From Plantactinospora soyae (lineage in GTDB: Bacteria; Actinomycetota; Actinomycetes; Mycobacteriales; Micromonosporaceae), in contig NZ_JADBEB010000001.1 of NCBI RefSeq assembly GCF_014874095.1, forward strand, positions 1,984,001 through 2,048,000: a stretch of 64,000 nt of DNA, given 5' to 3'. Below the pieces are notes generated by a model, which worked only from the letters and a program-made list of their open reading frames with translations, did not search any database and had not been told where the DNA came from. This document shows, in pieces, positions 18,173-26,109 of this stretch (position 1 is the first letter of the stretch; the number at the start of each line of letters is the position of its first letter). The translations under genes were made by a program, and so were the position numbers.

Positions 18173-18796
18173 TCAGCGGGCTGGGCGTACCTCGAAGCCG
18201 AGCGCCTGGGCGAGCACGATCGACTGTTCGGCGGTGACGATCGCGCCGGTCCGCTCGACGAGGGTCGGGTCGAGCGCGCTCAGGTCGCTGCCGCGCAGGT
18301 CACATCCGGTGAACCGGGTGCGATTGAGCTGCGCTCCGGAGAGGTCGACGTCGGCGAGAACCGCGTCGGTGCAGTTCGCCCCGGTCAGATCCGCCTCGCG
18401 CATCCGTACCCCGTGCACGGTGATGCCGCGCAGGTCGGCGCCGGGCAGCCCGACGAACGACCAGTCCCCGCCGAGCACCTTCAACGGGCGCAGGGACGAC
18501 TGGTCGAAGACGCTGCCGACGAGCTTGCAGCCGACGAACTCGGCCTCGAAGAAGTTGCAGCGGGTGAAGGTGCAGCGTACGAACGCCGAGTCGGTGTGCC
18601 GGGAGGCGTTGAACCGGACGTTGCCGAAGGTGCAGTTCGTAAAGCTGACCTGCCGGGTGGTCGCCTCGGTCAGGTCGACGTCGAAGAACTCGCAGTCGAC
18701 GTACTCGCGTTCGGCCAGCTCGTCGCCGTACCAGTCCTCGCGCCGGAACGTCTCTCCCTCGTACCGGGCCGTACGGCCCTGTGTCGACTCCGTCAT
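18173..18796 (-). CDS. Pentapeptide repeat protein
   Basis: A 207-aa protein built of pentapeptide (A(D/N)LxF-like) repeats over residues about 25-180, for example [35 protein letters not shown] and [23 protein letters not shown]. These fold into a right-handed quadrilateral beta-helix. Some members (Qnr, MfpA, McbG) mimic DNA and protect gyrase, but that cannot be assigned from sequence alone. TAGCGT lies exactly six bases before the ATG, a leaderless promoter. The start is 63 bp from the divergent rhodanese gene, so the promoters are back to back. Confidence 0.88.
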   Translation of the reverse strand: MTESTQGRTARYEGETFRREDWYGDELAEREYVDCEFFDVDLTEATTRQVSFTNCTFGNVRFNASRHTDSAFVRCTFTRCNFFEAEFVGCKLVGSVFDQSSLRPLKVLGGDWSFVGLPGADLRGITVHGVRMREADLTGANCTDAVLADVDLSGAQLNRTRFTGCDLRGSDLSALDPTLVERTGAIVTAEQSIVLAQALGFEVRPAR

Positions 18797-18859
18797 ATGG
18801 CGACGCTAACCGAGCCGAGCCGGCCTCTGGACCGACCCGCCCGGCGTACCGTGGAGATC

Positions 18860-19765
18860 ATGCCGATGCCGAGCGACCCCGCCCCCGAGCTGCAGGACTA
18901 CGCCGACCCCCAGCGCCTGGTCACCACCGGGTGGCTGGCCGAACACCTGGGTTCGGACGGGCTGGTGGTGATCGAGTCCGACGAGGACGTGCTGTTGTAC
19001 GAGACCGGGCACATTCCCGGCGCCGTGAAGGTCGACTGGCACCTGGAGCTGAACGACCAGGTGACCCGGGACTACCTCGACGCCGAGGCGTTCGCCCGGC
19101 TCTGCGCGGCGAAGGGGATCAGCCGGGACGACACGGTCGTCTTCTACGGCGACAACTTCAACTGGTGGGCGGCGTACGCGCTCTGGGTCTTCACGCTCTT
19201 CGGCCACCCCGACGTACGGCTGCTCGACGGTGGTCGGCAGAAGTGGGTCGAGCAGGGGCGGGAACTGACCCGGGACCGTACCGAGCGGGCTCCGGCGAAG
19301 TACCCGGTGCCGCAGCGCGACGACGCGCCGGTCCGGGCGTACCGGGACCAGGTGCTGGCGCACATTGCGGCGGCCCGCCCGCTGGTCGACGTACGGTCTC
19401 CGGCCGAGTACACCGGTGAGCTGACCCACATGGCGAACTACCCGCAGGAGGGTGCACTGCGCGGCGGGCACATTCCCGGCGCGGTGAACAAGCCGTGGAA
19501 GGCGGCGGCGAACGACGACGGCACGTTCAAGCGTCCCGACGAGCTGCGGTCGATCTACGCCGACCAGCTCGGGCTCTCGCCGGACGACGACGTGATCGCG
19601 TACTGCCGGATCGGCGAGCGGTCCAGCCACACCTGGTTCGTGCTGCACCACCTGCTCGGCTACCCGAGGGTGCGCAACTACGACGGCTCGTGGACCGAGT
19701 GGGGCAACCTGGTCCGGGCACCCGTGGTCCAGGGCGACAAGCCCGGCGGCCTCACCACCGGCTGA
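18860..19765 (+). CDS. sseA: Thiosulfate/3-mercaptopyruvate sulfurtransferase (two rhodanese domains)
   Basis: A 301-aa protein with two rhodanese domains: a non-catalytic N-terminal one (about 20-140, [19 protein letters not shown]) and a C-terminal one (about 160-285, [24 protein letters not shown]) carrying the catalytic Cys in [15 protein letters not shown]. It transfers sulfane sulfur from thiosulfate to thiophilic acceptors. TACCGT seven bases before ATG 18860 fits a leaderless start; ATG 18866 is an alternative. In many actinobacteria this gene neighbours sufE, which here is about 5 kb away. Confidence 0.93.
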   Translation: MPMPSDPAPELQDYADPQRLVTTGWLAEHLGSDGLVVIESDEDVLLYETGHIPGAVKVDWHLELNDQVTRDYLDAEAFARLCAAKGISRDDTVVFYGDNFNWWAAYALWVFTLFGHPDVRLLDGGRQKWVEQGRELTRDRTERAPAKYPVPQRDDAPVRAYRDQVLAHIAAARPLVDVRSPAEYTGELTHMANYPQEGALRGGHIPGAVNKPWKAAANDDGTFKRPDELRSIYADQLGLSPDDDVIAYCRIGERSSHTWFVLHHLLGYPRVRNYDGSWTEWGNLVRAPVVQGDKPGGLTTG

Positions 19766-19802
19766 ACCAGGGTGTGGGCCCTTGCTCAGGCGTGGCCCTG
19801 AG

Positions 19803-20291
19803 TCAGGTGTAGTCCTCGGTGTTCCGGACCTCGCCGAACCTTGGAAAGATCTTTTCGACGGTGAAATCGTGCTCGTCGGCGGCGAGGCCGGACATCGCGT
19901 CGGCGACGAACTCGACCTCGTAGCCGTGGTCGCTGGCCGCCCGCGCGGTCGACTCCACTCCCATCGTGGTGACCAGCCCGGCGAGCACGAGCGTGTCCAC
20001 GCCCCGGCTCTGCAACTGGTGGTGCAGGTCGGTGGCGTGGAACGCCCCGATTGTGCGTTTGACGACCACCACGTCACCGGGCTGGACCAGACCGTCGACG
20101 AGGTCGCTGCCGGCCGGCTGCTCGGTCACGTTCGGCCGTTCCACCCGGACGAGCACGACCGGGCGGTCGTCTGCCCGGAACGCCTCGGCCAGCCGGCGGC
20201 AGCGGTCCAGGACCTCCGTGCCGGTGTGCGGTGCGAGGGGCAGGGCGACGATGCGGGGCATCAGGTCGATCAGTACCAGTGCGGAGGTCAC
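19803..20291 (-). CDS. Isochorismatase-like hydrolase without the catalytic Cys
   Basis: A 162-aa protein with the isochorismatase/cysteine-hydrolase fold. Asp9 (LVLIDLMPRI) and Lys78 (VVVVKRTIGAF) of the usual Asp-Lys-Cys triad are present, but the nucleophile position reads Gly111 in GLVTTMGVESTARAA, where amidases have Cys in TxxCVxST. True isochorismatases such as EntB and PhzD also lack this Cys, so the protein may act on an enol ether rather than an amide, or have lost activity. GTG 20291 has TAAGAT eight bases upstream. No siderophore or phenazine genes adjoin it. Confidence 0.85.
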   Translation of the reverse strand: MTSALVLIDLMPRIVALPLAPHTGTEVLDRCRRLAEAFRADDRPVVLVRVERPNVTEQPAGSDLVDGLVQPGDVVVVKRTIGAFHATDLHHQLQSRGVDTLVLAGLVTTMGVESTARAASDHGYEVEFVADAMSGLAADEHDFTVEKIFPRFGEVRNTEDYT

Positions 20292-20321
20292 GGGGGCTGA
20301 TCTTAGGCCGACGGCCGGGGG

Positions 20322-21683
20322 CTATGTCGAGGCGATGACCTGCCGAAGGGCCACCAGCCCGGGTACGTCGATACGCTGCCGTACCGTCCCGGTGCCGGCA
20401 TCGACCCGGAGTACGGCGTTCGGCTGCCCGACGTACAGCCGGGTGCCGTCGGGCGGGCCGGCGAGGCCGCGTACCTCGGCCGGCGTGGACCACCGCGGAT
20501 CCGTGCCGCCGCCCGCGGTGACCGCCATCCCGACCACCTCGCGGCCGGCACCGACCAGCAGCATCCCGGCGCCGTCGAAGGTCGCGGCGGCCGGTACGGC
20601 GTTACCCGACCCGGCAGTACCGGCCAGCGCGTCGAACCGGACGCTGTCCATCACGGTCAGCCCTGCGGGGTCGATCGTGGCCAGCGCGCCGCTACCGGTG
20701 TCCGCCACGTAGAGCCGGCTGCCGTCCCGGTTCAGCGCGATCGTGTGTCCGGCGGCCGCGCGCTCGCCGAACGGCGCCGGCAGGTCGACGCAGAACGCCC
20801 AGCGTTCGGTCAGGTCGAGGGTGTGTACGAAGGCGTGCACGTGCGGGGCGTCGTCCCGCGCCCCGGCACCGGTCGGGTCCGTGGCGGCGGCGATCCGGTC
20901 CCGGGTGTGCACGTGGTCCGGCTGGTGCGTGTAGAGCGTGAACAGCCGATTGCGCTGCCGGTCGTACACCGCCTGCCGGCCCTCGCCGCGCATCTCCTCC
21001 TCGGTGCCCTCCGGCACCACCGCCTTGACCCGGGTCAGCAGCGGCTGCACCTGCCCGGACGCGAGGTCGACGACCCGTACCCGGTACCGGTCCGGCGCGG
21101 TCGGCGGCAGGTAGTCGAGGACGAACAGCGCCTGGCGGGACGCGTCGAACGCCTCCGGTTCGAGGTTGCCGGGCAGTTCCAGTCGACGGCGTTGCCCGGC
21201 ACCGTCGGCGACCACGATGGTGGTCCGCTCCCGTGGCCCTGGCCGGTAGGGCGTGTGCCCCGGCCCGGCGTCGTCGGCGAGCGCCACCAGGTCGCCGTCC
21301 GCCGAGATGGTGCGGACCGTGAGCGCCCCGGTCAGGGTGCCGGCGCTGACCGCCGCACCGTCCGGCAGCCGGTGACTGGTCAACCGGGTACCCCCGTCGG
21401 GGCGCTCGACCCGGACCAGCCGCCGGCCGTCGCCGCTGACCACCGCCGGGGCCGGCTGGACCAGCATCCGCCCGGTCACCGCGTCGACCACCGCCAGCTT
21501 GCCGTCGGACAACTCCACCACCAGCGCCTCACGCGGAGTCGGCTTGCGGCCGGCGGCCTCCGCGTCGTCCCGGTCGCCGGACCCGAACTGGCAGCCCGCG
21601 CTGGCCGTGACCGCCCCGACTCCGGCGGTCCCGGCCAGCAGCGCGCCGGTCAGCCGCAACACGTCACGCCTCGTCGTCGTCAT
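20322..21683 (-). CDS. Exported beta-propeller lipoprotein (Tat-type signal)
   Basis: A 453-aa protein starting MTTTRRDVLRLTGALL. The twin-arginine TRRDVLRL, hydrophobic core and lipobox ASAGC (Cys near residue 30) indicate a Tat-exported lipoprotein. The rest is made of beta-propeller-like strands (ALVVELSDGKLAVVDAVTG, LNRDGSRLYVADTGSGALATID, GPPDGTRLYVGQPNAVLRVDAGTG) similar to YncE/WD40-like repeat proteins. An upstream ATG at 21722 would add 13 residues and is less likely because it would bury the signal. It probably serves as a cell-surface scaffold or binding protein; no enzymatic motif is visible. Confidence 0.8.
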   Translation of the reverse strand: MTTTRRDVLRLTGALLAGTAGVGAVTASAGCQFGSGDRDDAEAAGRKPTPREALVVELSDGKLAVVDAVTGRMLVQPAPAVVSGDGRRLVRVERPDGGTRLTSHRLPDGAAVSAGTLTGALTVRTISADGDLVALADDAGPGHTPYRPGPRERTTIVVADGAGQRRRLELPGNLEPEAFDASRQALFVLDYLPPTAPDRYRVRVVDLASGQVQPLLTRVKAVVPEGTEEEMRGEGRQAVYDRQRNRLFTLYTHQPDHVHTRDRIAAATDPTGAGARDDAPHVHAFVHTLDLTERWAFCVDLPAPFGERAAAGHTIALNRDGSRLYVADTGSGALATIDPAGLTVMDSVRFDALAGTAGSGNAVPAAATFDGAGMLLVGAGREVVGMAVTAGGGTDPRWSTPAEVRGLAGPPDGTRLYVGQPNAVLRVDAGTGTVRQRIDVPGLVALRQVIAST

Positions 21684-21821
21684 GCCGGGTAGAGGCGTGA
21701 CGCCCGCGACAGGTTCCGCCATCGGTTCGCCCCGGCCCGGACGGTTTCAAGATCCTTGGCAATCTACGGTCCTCAGCACGCCACCGGTCGCCAAGAATCT
21801 TGGTGGGTTCCGGCTCGTCGG

Positions 21822-22076
21822 TCAGGGTGGTCGGGAGCGGGGGAGCCAGTAGACGATCCGGGCGGAGAGTTCGCGGGGATCGGTAGTGGGCAGGTCCTGC
21901 AACGCGTGTTGAAGTTGGCTGGCGAGATAGACCAGCAGTCCGATCCGGTTGTCGCGGTAGGCCCGCAGCAGGCCGAGCCGGGCGGGTTGGCAGGGCCAGG
22001 GCGCGCCGCAGGTACGGCATCGGAACGACGGTCGTGCGGGTGTGTGCGGGCGGAACCGCGCATGGGGGCCGTACAT
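21822..22076 (-). CDS. Small CxxCGxPWPC protein (module A partner)
   Basis: An 84-aa product with the motif CRTCGAPWPC at residues 20-29 followed by a helical region PARLGLLRAYRDNRIGLLVYLASQLQHALQDL. The protein encoded at 40309-40578 has the same plan (CRRCGHPWPC...ARLTLLSEYRHDRVALHVYL), so they are homologues. Both lie divergently upstream of an XRE/DUF397 module. Two Cys pairs could bind zinc. The frame stays open upstream to 22337, so a longer N-terminus is possible; I chose ATG 22076 because it starts close to the conserved part. Function unknown. Confidence 0.6.
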   Translation of the reverse strand: MYGPHARFRPHTPARPSFRCRTCGAPWPCQPARLGLLRAYRDNRIGLLVYLASQLQHALQDLPTTDPRELSARIVYWLPRSRPP

Positions 22077-22627
22077 CGAGCTGTCCCGGTCACCGGCGCT
22101 CGATTTGCCGGCTGAGTCCCGTCCGGTGACGGTGCCCGGCTCGGCCGGCCCTGTCCCAGATCGGACGGGTGTTGGTGTGTCGGGCCCGCACCGGTGGCGG
22201 TGGCGGATCCGGCGGGACCTGGACGAGCGCCGGACGAGGGGCCGGCGGCGCTCCGGGCCTGCGCGGTGCCGGGATGGAATGTGGGCAGCGCCAGCGGCGG
22301 CCACAGGAACAGAAGATCCAGAGGAAGTACCAGGCACGGTAATGCCGAATCGGCAGGCGATGGCGTCTGGGCATTGATCATCCCTTCTTCTCGATCTCGC
22401 AATGGGAATTGGATGCGGGGTCGTTCCGATGCCGGACGGAACGGCCCCGCTCGGTTCCGCCCGTCCTATTCCGACCCCGAACGGTCCCGCTGCCTTCCAC
22501 TCTGGACGGCCGCCCCCTAACCTCGATAGGTGTGCATTGCACCCGTTGTGACCTGCGTGAATGATCCGGGGCTTGGGGTGAACCGAGGCGAACTGTGGAG
22601 TGGATCCATTGACTTGCGGGAGGATTT
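22077..22627. other. Divergent intergenic region of module A
   Basis: No convincing gene in about 550 bp. Close to the XRE gene lies a GTGCA-T-TGCAC dyad (22532-22542) followed by a lower-GC stretch that could carry the promoter, and GGGAGGA before the XRE start. The middle (22300-22450) has lower GC than its surroundings and may be a remnant of older sequence. Confidence 0.5.
22532..22542. promoter_or_regulatory. Dyad upstream of XRE module A
   Basis: Perfect 5-bp arms GTGCA/TGCAC around one base, about 85 bp upstream of the XRE start. A plausible autoregulatory operator; there is no direct evidence for which protein binds. Confidence 0.3.
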
Positions 22628-23437
22628 ATGACAGAGGCGCGGCAATCCATGATCGAATTCATCATCGAAGAAATCCGTCGGGCGAGGGTGACCGCCGGAA
22701 TGACTCAGGACCGGTTCGGCCGGGGTGCCAACTTCTCGGCGTCACAGGTGAGCGCCGTCGAGACGGGCACCCGCGCGCTGACCCGGGAGTACGTCCGGGG
22801 CGCAGACAAGGCGTTGAAGACCGGCGGCCTCTTCGAGCGCATGGTGATCAAGCTCAAGCTCGACGGCGAGCCATCCTGGCTCCGCGAGTGGATCGAAATC
22901 GAACGCAAGGCCGAGTCGTTCCGCTGGTTCGAGAACACCGTCATTCCGGCCTTGCTTCAGACCGAGGCCTACGCGCGGGCCATCTTCGCGAGTACGGGTG
23001 TGCTGACTGCTGACGAGGTGACCACTCGTGTCGCCGCGCGGTTGGATCGACAGGCCATCCTCAATCGAGGGAAGCCCCCGCAGATGACCGCTGTCCTCGA
23101 TGAAGGGGTGCTCCACCGGCCGATCGGCGGACCGGATGTGATGCGTGAGCAGTTGCGGCATCTGGCGAAAGTTGCGGGCGATATGCCCCAGGTTCGGCTC
23201 CAGGTAGTGCCGACCGGCGTTGGCGCGTACGCCGGGCTGAGCGGGCCGTTCGTCGTTGCCATGTTGTCTGCCGACGAGAATTTGGCTTTCCTTGACAACT
23301 ACCTCCAAGGCATGGTGGTGCACAACGCATCGGAAGTAGCGTGGATCGTCAAGGCATGGGAGTCCATTCGAAGCGAGGCACTACCGCATCAGCAGTCCAC
23401 CAAGTTGATATTGGAAGTGGCGGAGACATGGAATTGA
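22628..23437 (+). CDS. XRE regulator with DUF5753 (Scr1/WhiJ-like), module A
   Basis: A 269-aa protein with an N-terminal HTH_XRE (residues about 10-65, EEIRRARVTAGMTQDRFGRGANFSASQVSAVETGTR) and a C-terminal DUF5753 domain (about 95-262: ENTVIPALLQTEAYARAIF, RLDRQAIL, VLDEGVLHRPIGG, RLQVVPTGVGAYAGLSGPFVVA). Such proteins pair with a small DUF397 protein and are described in Streptomyces as WhiJ/BldB-like or Scr1/Scr2-like, partly toxin-antitoxin-like, regulators. GGGAGGA precedes ATG 22628. Its last codons overlap the start of the first DUF397 gene by 10 bp, so synthesis is coupled. Confidence 0.9.
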   Translation: MTEARQSMIEFIIEEIRRARVTAGMTQDRFGRGANFSASQVSAVETGTRALTREYVRGADKALKTGGLFERMVIKLKLDGEPSWLREWIEIERKAESFRWFENTVIPALLQTEAYARAIFASTGVLTADEVTTRVAARLDRQAILNRGKPPQMTAVLDEGVLHRPIGGPDVMREQLRHLAKVAGDMPQVRLQVVPTGVGAYAGLSGPFVVAMLSADENLAFLDNYLQGMVVHNASEVAWIVKAWESIRSEALPHQQSTKLILEVAETWN

Positions 23438-23616
23438 CCGGGGCGGCTTGGCGCAAGAGCAGTCGCAGCAACGGGCACAGTGGGAACTGTGTGGAGGTGG
23501 CGGACAACCTGCCGGAGGTCGTGGGGGTGCGGGACAGCAAGGATCCGTCGGGTCCGGCGCTGGTCTTCGCCCCGCACGCTTGGCGGTCGTTCGTCAGAGG
23601 TGCGGGATCGCTTTGA
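23428..23616 (+). CDS. DUF397 protein, first copy of module A
   Basis: A 62-aa DUF397 protein with the conserved core WRKSSRSNGHSGNCVEVADNLPEVVGVRDSKDPSGPALVFAPHAWRSFV. ATG 23428 overlaps the XRE stop by 10 bp; in-frame residues upstream of it belong to the XRE gene region. DUF397 proteins are small partners of DUF5753 XRE regulators. The following gene is nearly identical, so this is one half of a tandem duplication. Its C-terminus (RGAGSL) differs from the second copy (RQVRTR). Confidence 0.9.
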   Translation: MELTGAAWRKSSRSNGHSGNCVEVADNLPEVVGVRDSKDPSGPALVFAPHAWRSFVRGAGSL

Positions 23617-23636
23617 CGTTTAGGAGTGGCGGTGAC

Positions 23637-23825
23637 ATGGATCTGACCGGGCCGGCTTGGCGCAAGAGCAGTCGCAGCAACGGAGCCAGTGGGAACTGTG
23701 TGGAGGTGGCGGACAACCTGCCGGAGGTGGTCGGGGTGCGGGACAGCAAGGATCCGTCGGGTCCGGCGCTGGTCTTCGCCCCGCACGCCTGGCGGTCGTT
23801 CGTCCGGCAGGTCCGGACGCGCTGA
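23637..23825 (+). CDS. DUF397 protein, second copy of module A
   Basis: Another 62-aa DUF397 protein, differing from the first copy at only a few internal residues (MDLTGPAW for MELTGAAW, GAS for GHS) and at the last six residues. The repeat unit is 209 bp from start to start, and DNA identity is very high through the core, indicating recent duplication. A TAGGAG ribosome-site-like sequence lies ahead of ATG 23637, so it can be translated independently of the upstream genes. It ends 20 bp before the convergent Nudix gene. Confidence 0.9.
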   Translation: MDLTGPAWRKSSRSNGASGNCVEVADNLPEVVGVRDSKDPSGPALVFAPHAWRSFVRQVRTR

Positions 23826-23845
23826 CCGGCGGCGTCACACCCAGC

Positions 23846-24415
23846 TCAGAAGCGGACCCGCTGGAGCTTCCGCCAGAAGCGGGTGAAGTGCGGGTCGAAG
23901 CGGGTGGGATCGGCGTCGCGTACCTCAGCCGGCGACCACCAGCGCGCCTCCCGGAACTCGCCGCTGTCCAGCGAGAGCGGCTGCTCCCGGTCGAGCCGGA
24001 GCAGGAACCACAGGCTCACGTCGGTGTGCCCGGCGTCGATTCCGACGGTACGCGTCACGGTGACGAAGACCGGCTCCGTCTGGACGAGGCCGCTTCCGAC
24101 CGGTACGCCCAACTCCTCGTACGCCTCCCGGCGGGCCGTCTCGGCGGGGTGCTCGTCCGGGTCGACGTGCCCACCCGGCGGTAGCCACAGCCCGGCGTTG
24201 ACGTGGTCGACCAGCAGCACACCGCCGTCGGCCGGATCCACCGGCACCACGTACGACACCAGGTGCCGGGGCGGGACGGCCGGTTTCACCCGCCGGAACA
24301 CGTCGTCGGTGCTGCGCAACCAGTGCAGCGTCTCCGTCCGGTGGCGTTCCTCCAACTCGTCGGTCGGGACGAGCCCGGAAACGAGGTCGTGCACCGCCGC
24401 GACGGAGTCCCGCAT
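23846..24415 (-). CDS. Nudix hydrolase
   Basis: A 189-aa protein starting at ATG 24415; earlier in-frame residues are Cys/Trp-rich and unlike the family. The Nudix box is intact: GGHVDPDEHPAETARREAYEELGV (residues about 91-114), giving the metal-binding REAYEE core for pyrophosphate hydrolysis. An N-terminal helical part (DSVAAVHDLVSGLVPTDELEERHR) precedes it. Substrate unknown; nucleotide-derivative clearance is the usual role. CATGAT six bases upstream may be a leaderless -10. It converges on the DUF397 genes. Confidence 0.9.
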   Translation of the reverse strand: MRDSVAAVHDLVSGLVPTDELEERHRTETLHWLRSTDDVFRRVKPAVPPRHLVSYVVPVDPADGGVLLVDHVNAGLWLPPGGHVDPDEHPAETARREAYEELGVPVGSGLVQTEPVFVTVTRTVGIDAGHTDVSLWFLLRLDREQPLSLDSGEFREARWWSPAEVRDADPTRFDPHFTRFWRKLQRVRF

Positions 24416-24571
24416 GCAGCGATCATGCCAGCACCCGCCGCAGTACCCCCGCCAGAGCGGCGTGACGTGCGGTGACGCGCACACCGATCGCCAGCATTGA
24501 CAGGCCAAGGAGCTCGGTCGCGCCACTGGCGATTATCCGCCGGCTGGCGAGTCTTTTGGGCCTCGGCCTGC

Positions 24572-25876
24572 TCAGGGACGCCCCGATTCGACTTCAACTC
24601 CACGGTGCAGCATCGGCCACGAGACGACGGTGACCAGGGCGAAGACGGCGGTGGCGGCGTACAGCACCGAGGAGAGCCCGGCTGCGGAGCCGAGGACGCC
24701 GGCACCGATCGCACCGACCGGGGCGGCCAGCAGGGCGACCGTACGCTGCGCACTGCCGACACGGCCGAGCATCTCGACGGGCACGTTCCGCTGGCCGTAC
24801 GTCGACGAGAGCGCATTCCAACTCGCGGTGCCGGCGGAGAAGACGGCGAGTGCGATGGCGCCCGGCACCGGATGACGGGCCACCGCCAGGGTGGCGATCG
24901 CCAGCGTCTCGGCTCCCAGCACCGAGCGCAGACCCGGCAGTGTGCCGAGCCGGGTGGCGATCCGGCCCGCGAGCAGCCCGCCGCCCAGTGCGCCGAAGAC
25001 TGCGGCCGACATGAACAGCCCGTAGCCGGTGGCGGGGACCTTCAGCACGTCCAGCGCGTACAGCACGATGATCGCGATCAGGCCGCTGGTGGCGAGGTTG
25101 GTGACCATCGCCAGAAGGGTGATCTGCCGTAGCGTCCGGTCCCGCCAGATCCAGCGCAGCCCGTCACCGGCCGCCCGCCAGGCGACACGTCGGTGAACCG
25201 TCGGACCGGGTGGCCGGGACGAGGCCACTATCGGCCGGAGGGTCAGGGCCAGCAGCGCGGCGACGGCGAACGTGACGGCGTCGACGGCGAAGGGCAGGGC
25301 GGCGCCGACCGCGAAGAGCACTCCGGCGAGCGGGGCACCGACAAGTCCACCGGCCATCGCCGTACCCGCCTGGAGTCGGCCGTTGGCGACGGCCAGCCGG
25401 TCCGCCGGCACGAGCGCGGGCAGCACGGCGAAGGCGGCGGCGTCGAAGAAGGTGCCGAGGGTGGCGAGCAGGAAGGCGCAGCCGGCCAGCACGCCGACGT
25501 GCACCTCGCTGGTGGCGACCAGCAGCGCGAAACCGCCGACGAGGACGGCCCGGAGAGCGTCCGAGCCGGCCATCGTCCGCCGCCGGTCCCAGCGGTCCGC
25601 GTACACCCCGCCGAGCAGGCCGAAGAGCAGTGGCGGCAGTTGCCCCGCGACCACCACCGCTGCGATGGCACGCGGGTCGCGGGTGACCGATGCGGCGAGC
25701 AGGGCCAGTGCCGGGGTACGCAGCGTGTCGCCGAGCCGGGAGACCACCGCCGCCGTCCACAGTCGAGCGAACGCGCCGCCGAGCCCCGCAACGCCCGGTC
25801 GTCCATCGGTTCCGTCCGCCGGGATTGTCCGGCGGTCGGTCGCGTCCGGCGTCGACGGGATCGTCGTATCGGTCAT
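24572..25876 (-). CDS. MFS transporter (EntS/MFS_3-like)
   Basis: A 434-aa, 12-TM major facilitator with the loop 2-3 signature VYADRWDRRRTM and a second-half counterpart LAGRIATRLG. The pattern resembles the EntS/MFS_3 family, which exports siderophores or other small molecules. No siderophore synthesis genes adjoin, so the substrate is unknown. ATG 25876 is preceded by AGGA-containing sequence. The N-terminal 30 residues are polar and probably disordered. It stands alone, 230 bp from the divergent HSP90-like gene. Confidence 0.88.
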   Translation of the reverse strand: MTDTTIPSTPDATDRRTIPADGTDGRPGVAGLGGAFARLWTAAVVSRLGDTLRTPALALLAASVTRDPRAIAAVVVAGQLPPLLFGLLGGVYADRWDRRRTMAGSDALRAVLVGGFALLVATSEVHVGVLAGCAFLLATLGTFFDAAAFAVLPALVPADRLAVANGRLQAGTAMAGGLVGAPLAGVLFAVGAALPFAVDAVTFAVAALLALTLRPIVASSRPPGPTVHRRVAWRAAGDGLRWIWRDRTLRQITLLAMVTNLATSGLIAIIVLYALDVLKVPATGYGLFMSAAVFGALGGGLLAGRIATRLGTLPGLRSVLGAETLAIATLAVARHPVPGAIALAVFSAGTASWNALSSTYGQRNVPVEMLGRVGSAQRTVALLAAPVGAIGAGVLGSAAGLSSVLYAATAVFALVTVVSWPMLHRGVEVESGRP

Positions 25877-26109
25877 GGTTCCTGCCGTCCTCTGCTGCTC
25901 GGGCCGGGATGTCGGACGGGGACGTTGCCGCCTCGATCGGGTCGAGGGTCAAGTCAGCCGTGCCGTCCGATCGTCCGAGCCTCGCCGTGACAGGGCTGCC
26001 CAGACGCATGAAAGGAGGAGGCGGAGCGTCACTCGGGACCGGTACGGTGAGCGCCGGCAATCGGACGCCGACCACAGGGACATCCCGGTGTCGGACGGAG
26101 TGAAGAATC

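Larger units (their letters stand above)
23428..23825. repeat. Tandem duplication of the DUF397 gene
   Basis: Two direct copies of about 175-190 bp start 209 bp apart (23428 and 23637). Long identical runs cover most of each gene; divergence is concentrated at the 3' ends. Seen directly in the sequence. Confidence 0.92.

Noticed and set aside
19803-20291. Siderophore or phenazine cluster suggested by an isochorismatase-like gene
   Set aside because: Neighbours are rhodanese and a beta-propeller lipoprotein; no NRPS, chorismate or phenazine genes are present.
22077-22627. Extra gene upstream of module A in several frames
   Set aside because: Frames are short, Arg/Pro-rich and lack ribosome sites or conserved motifs.
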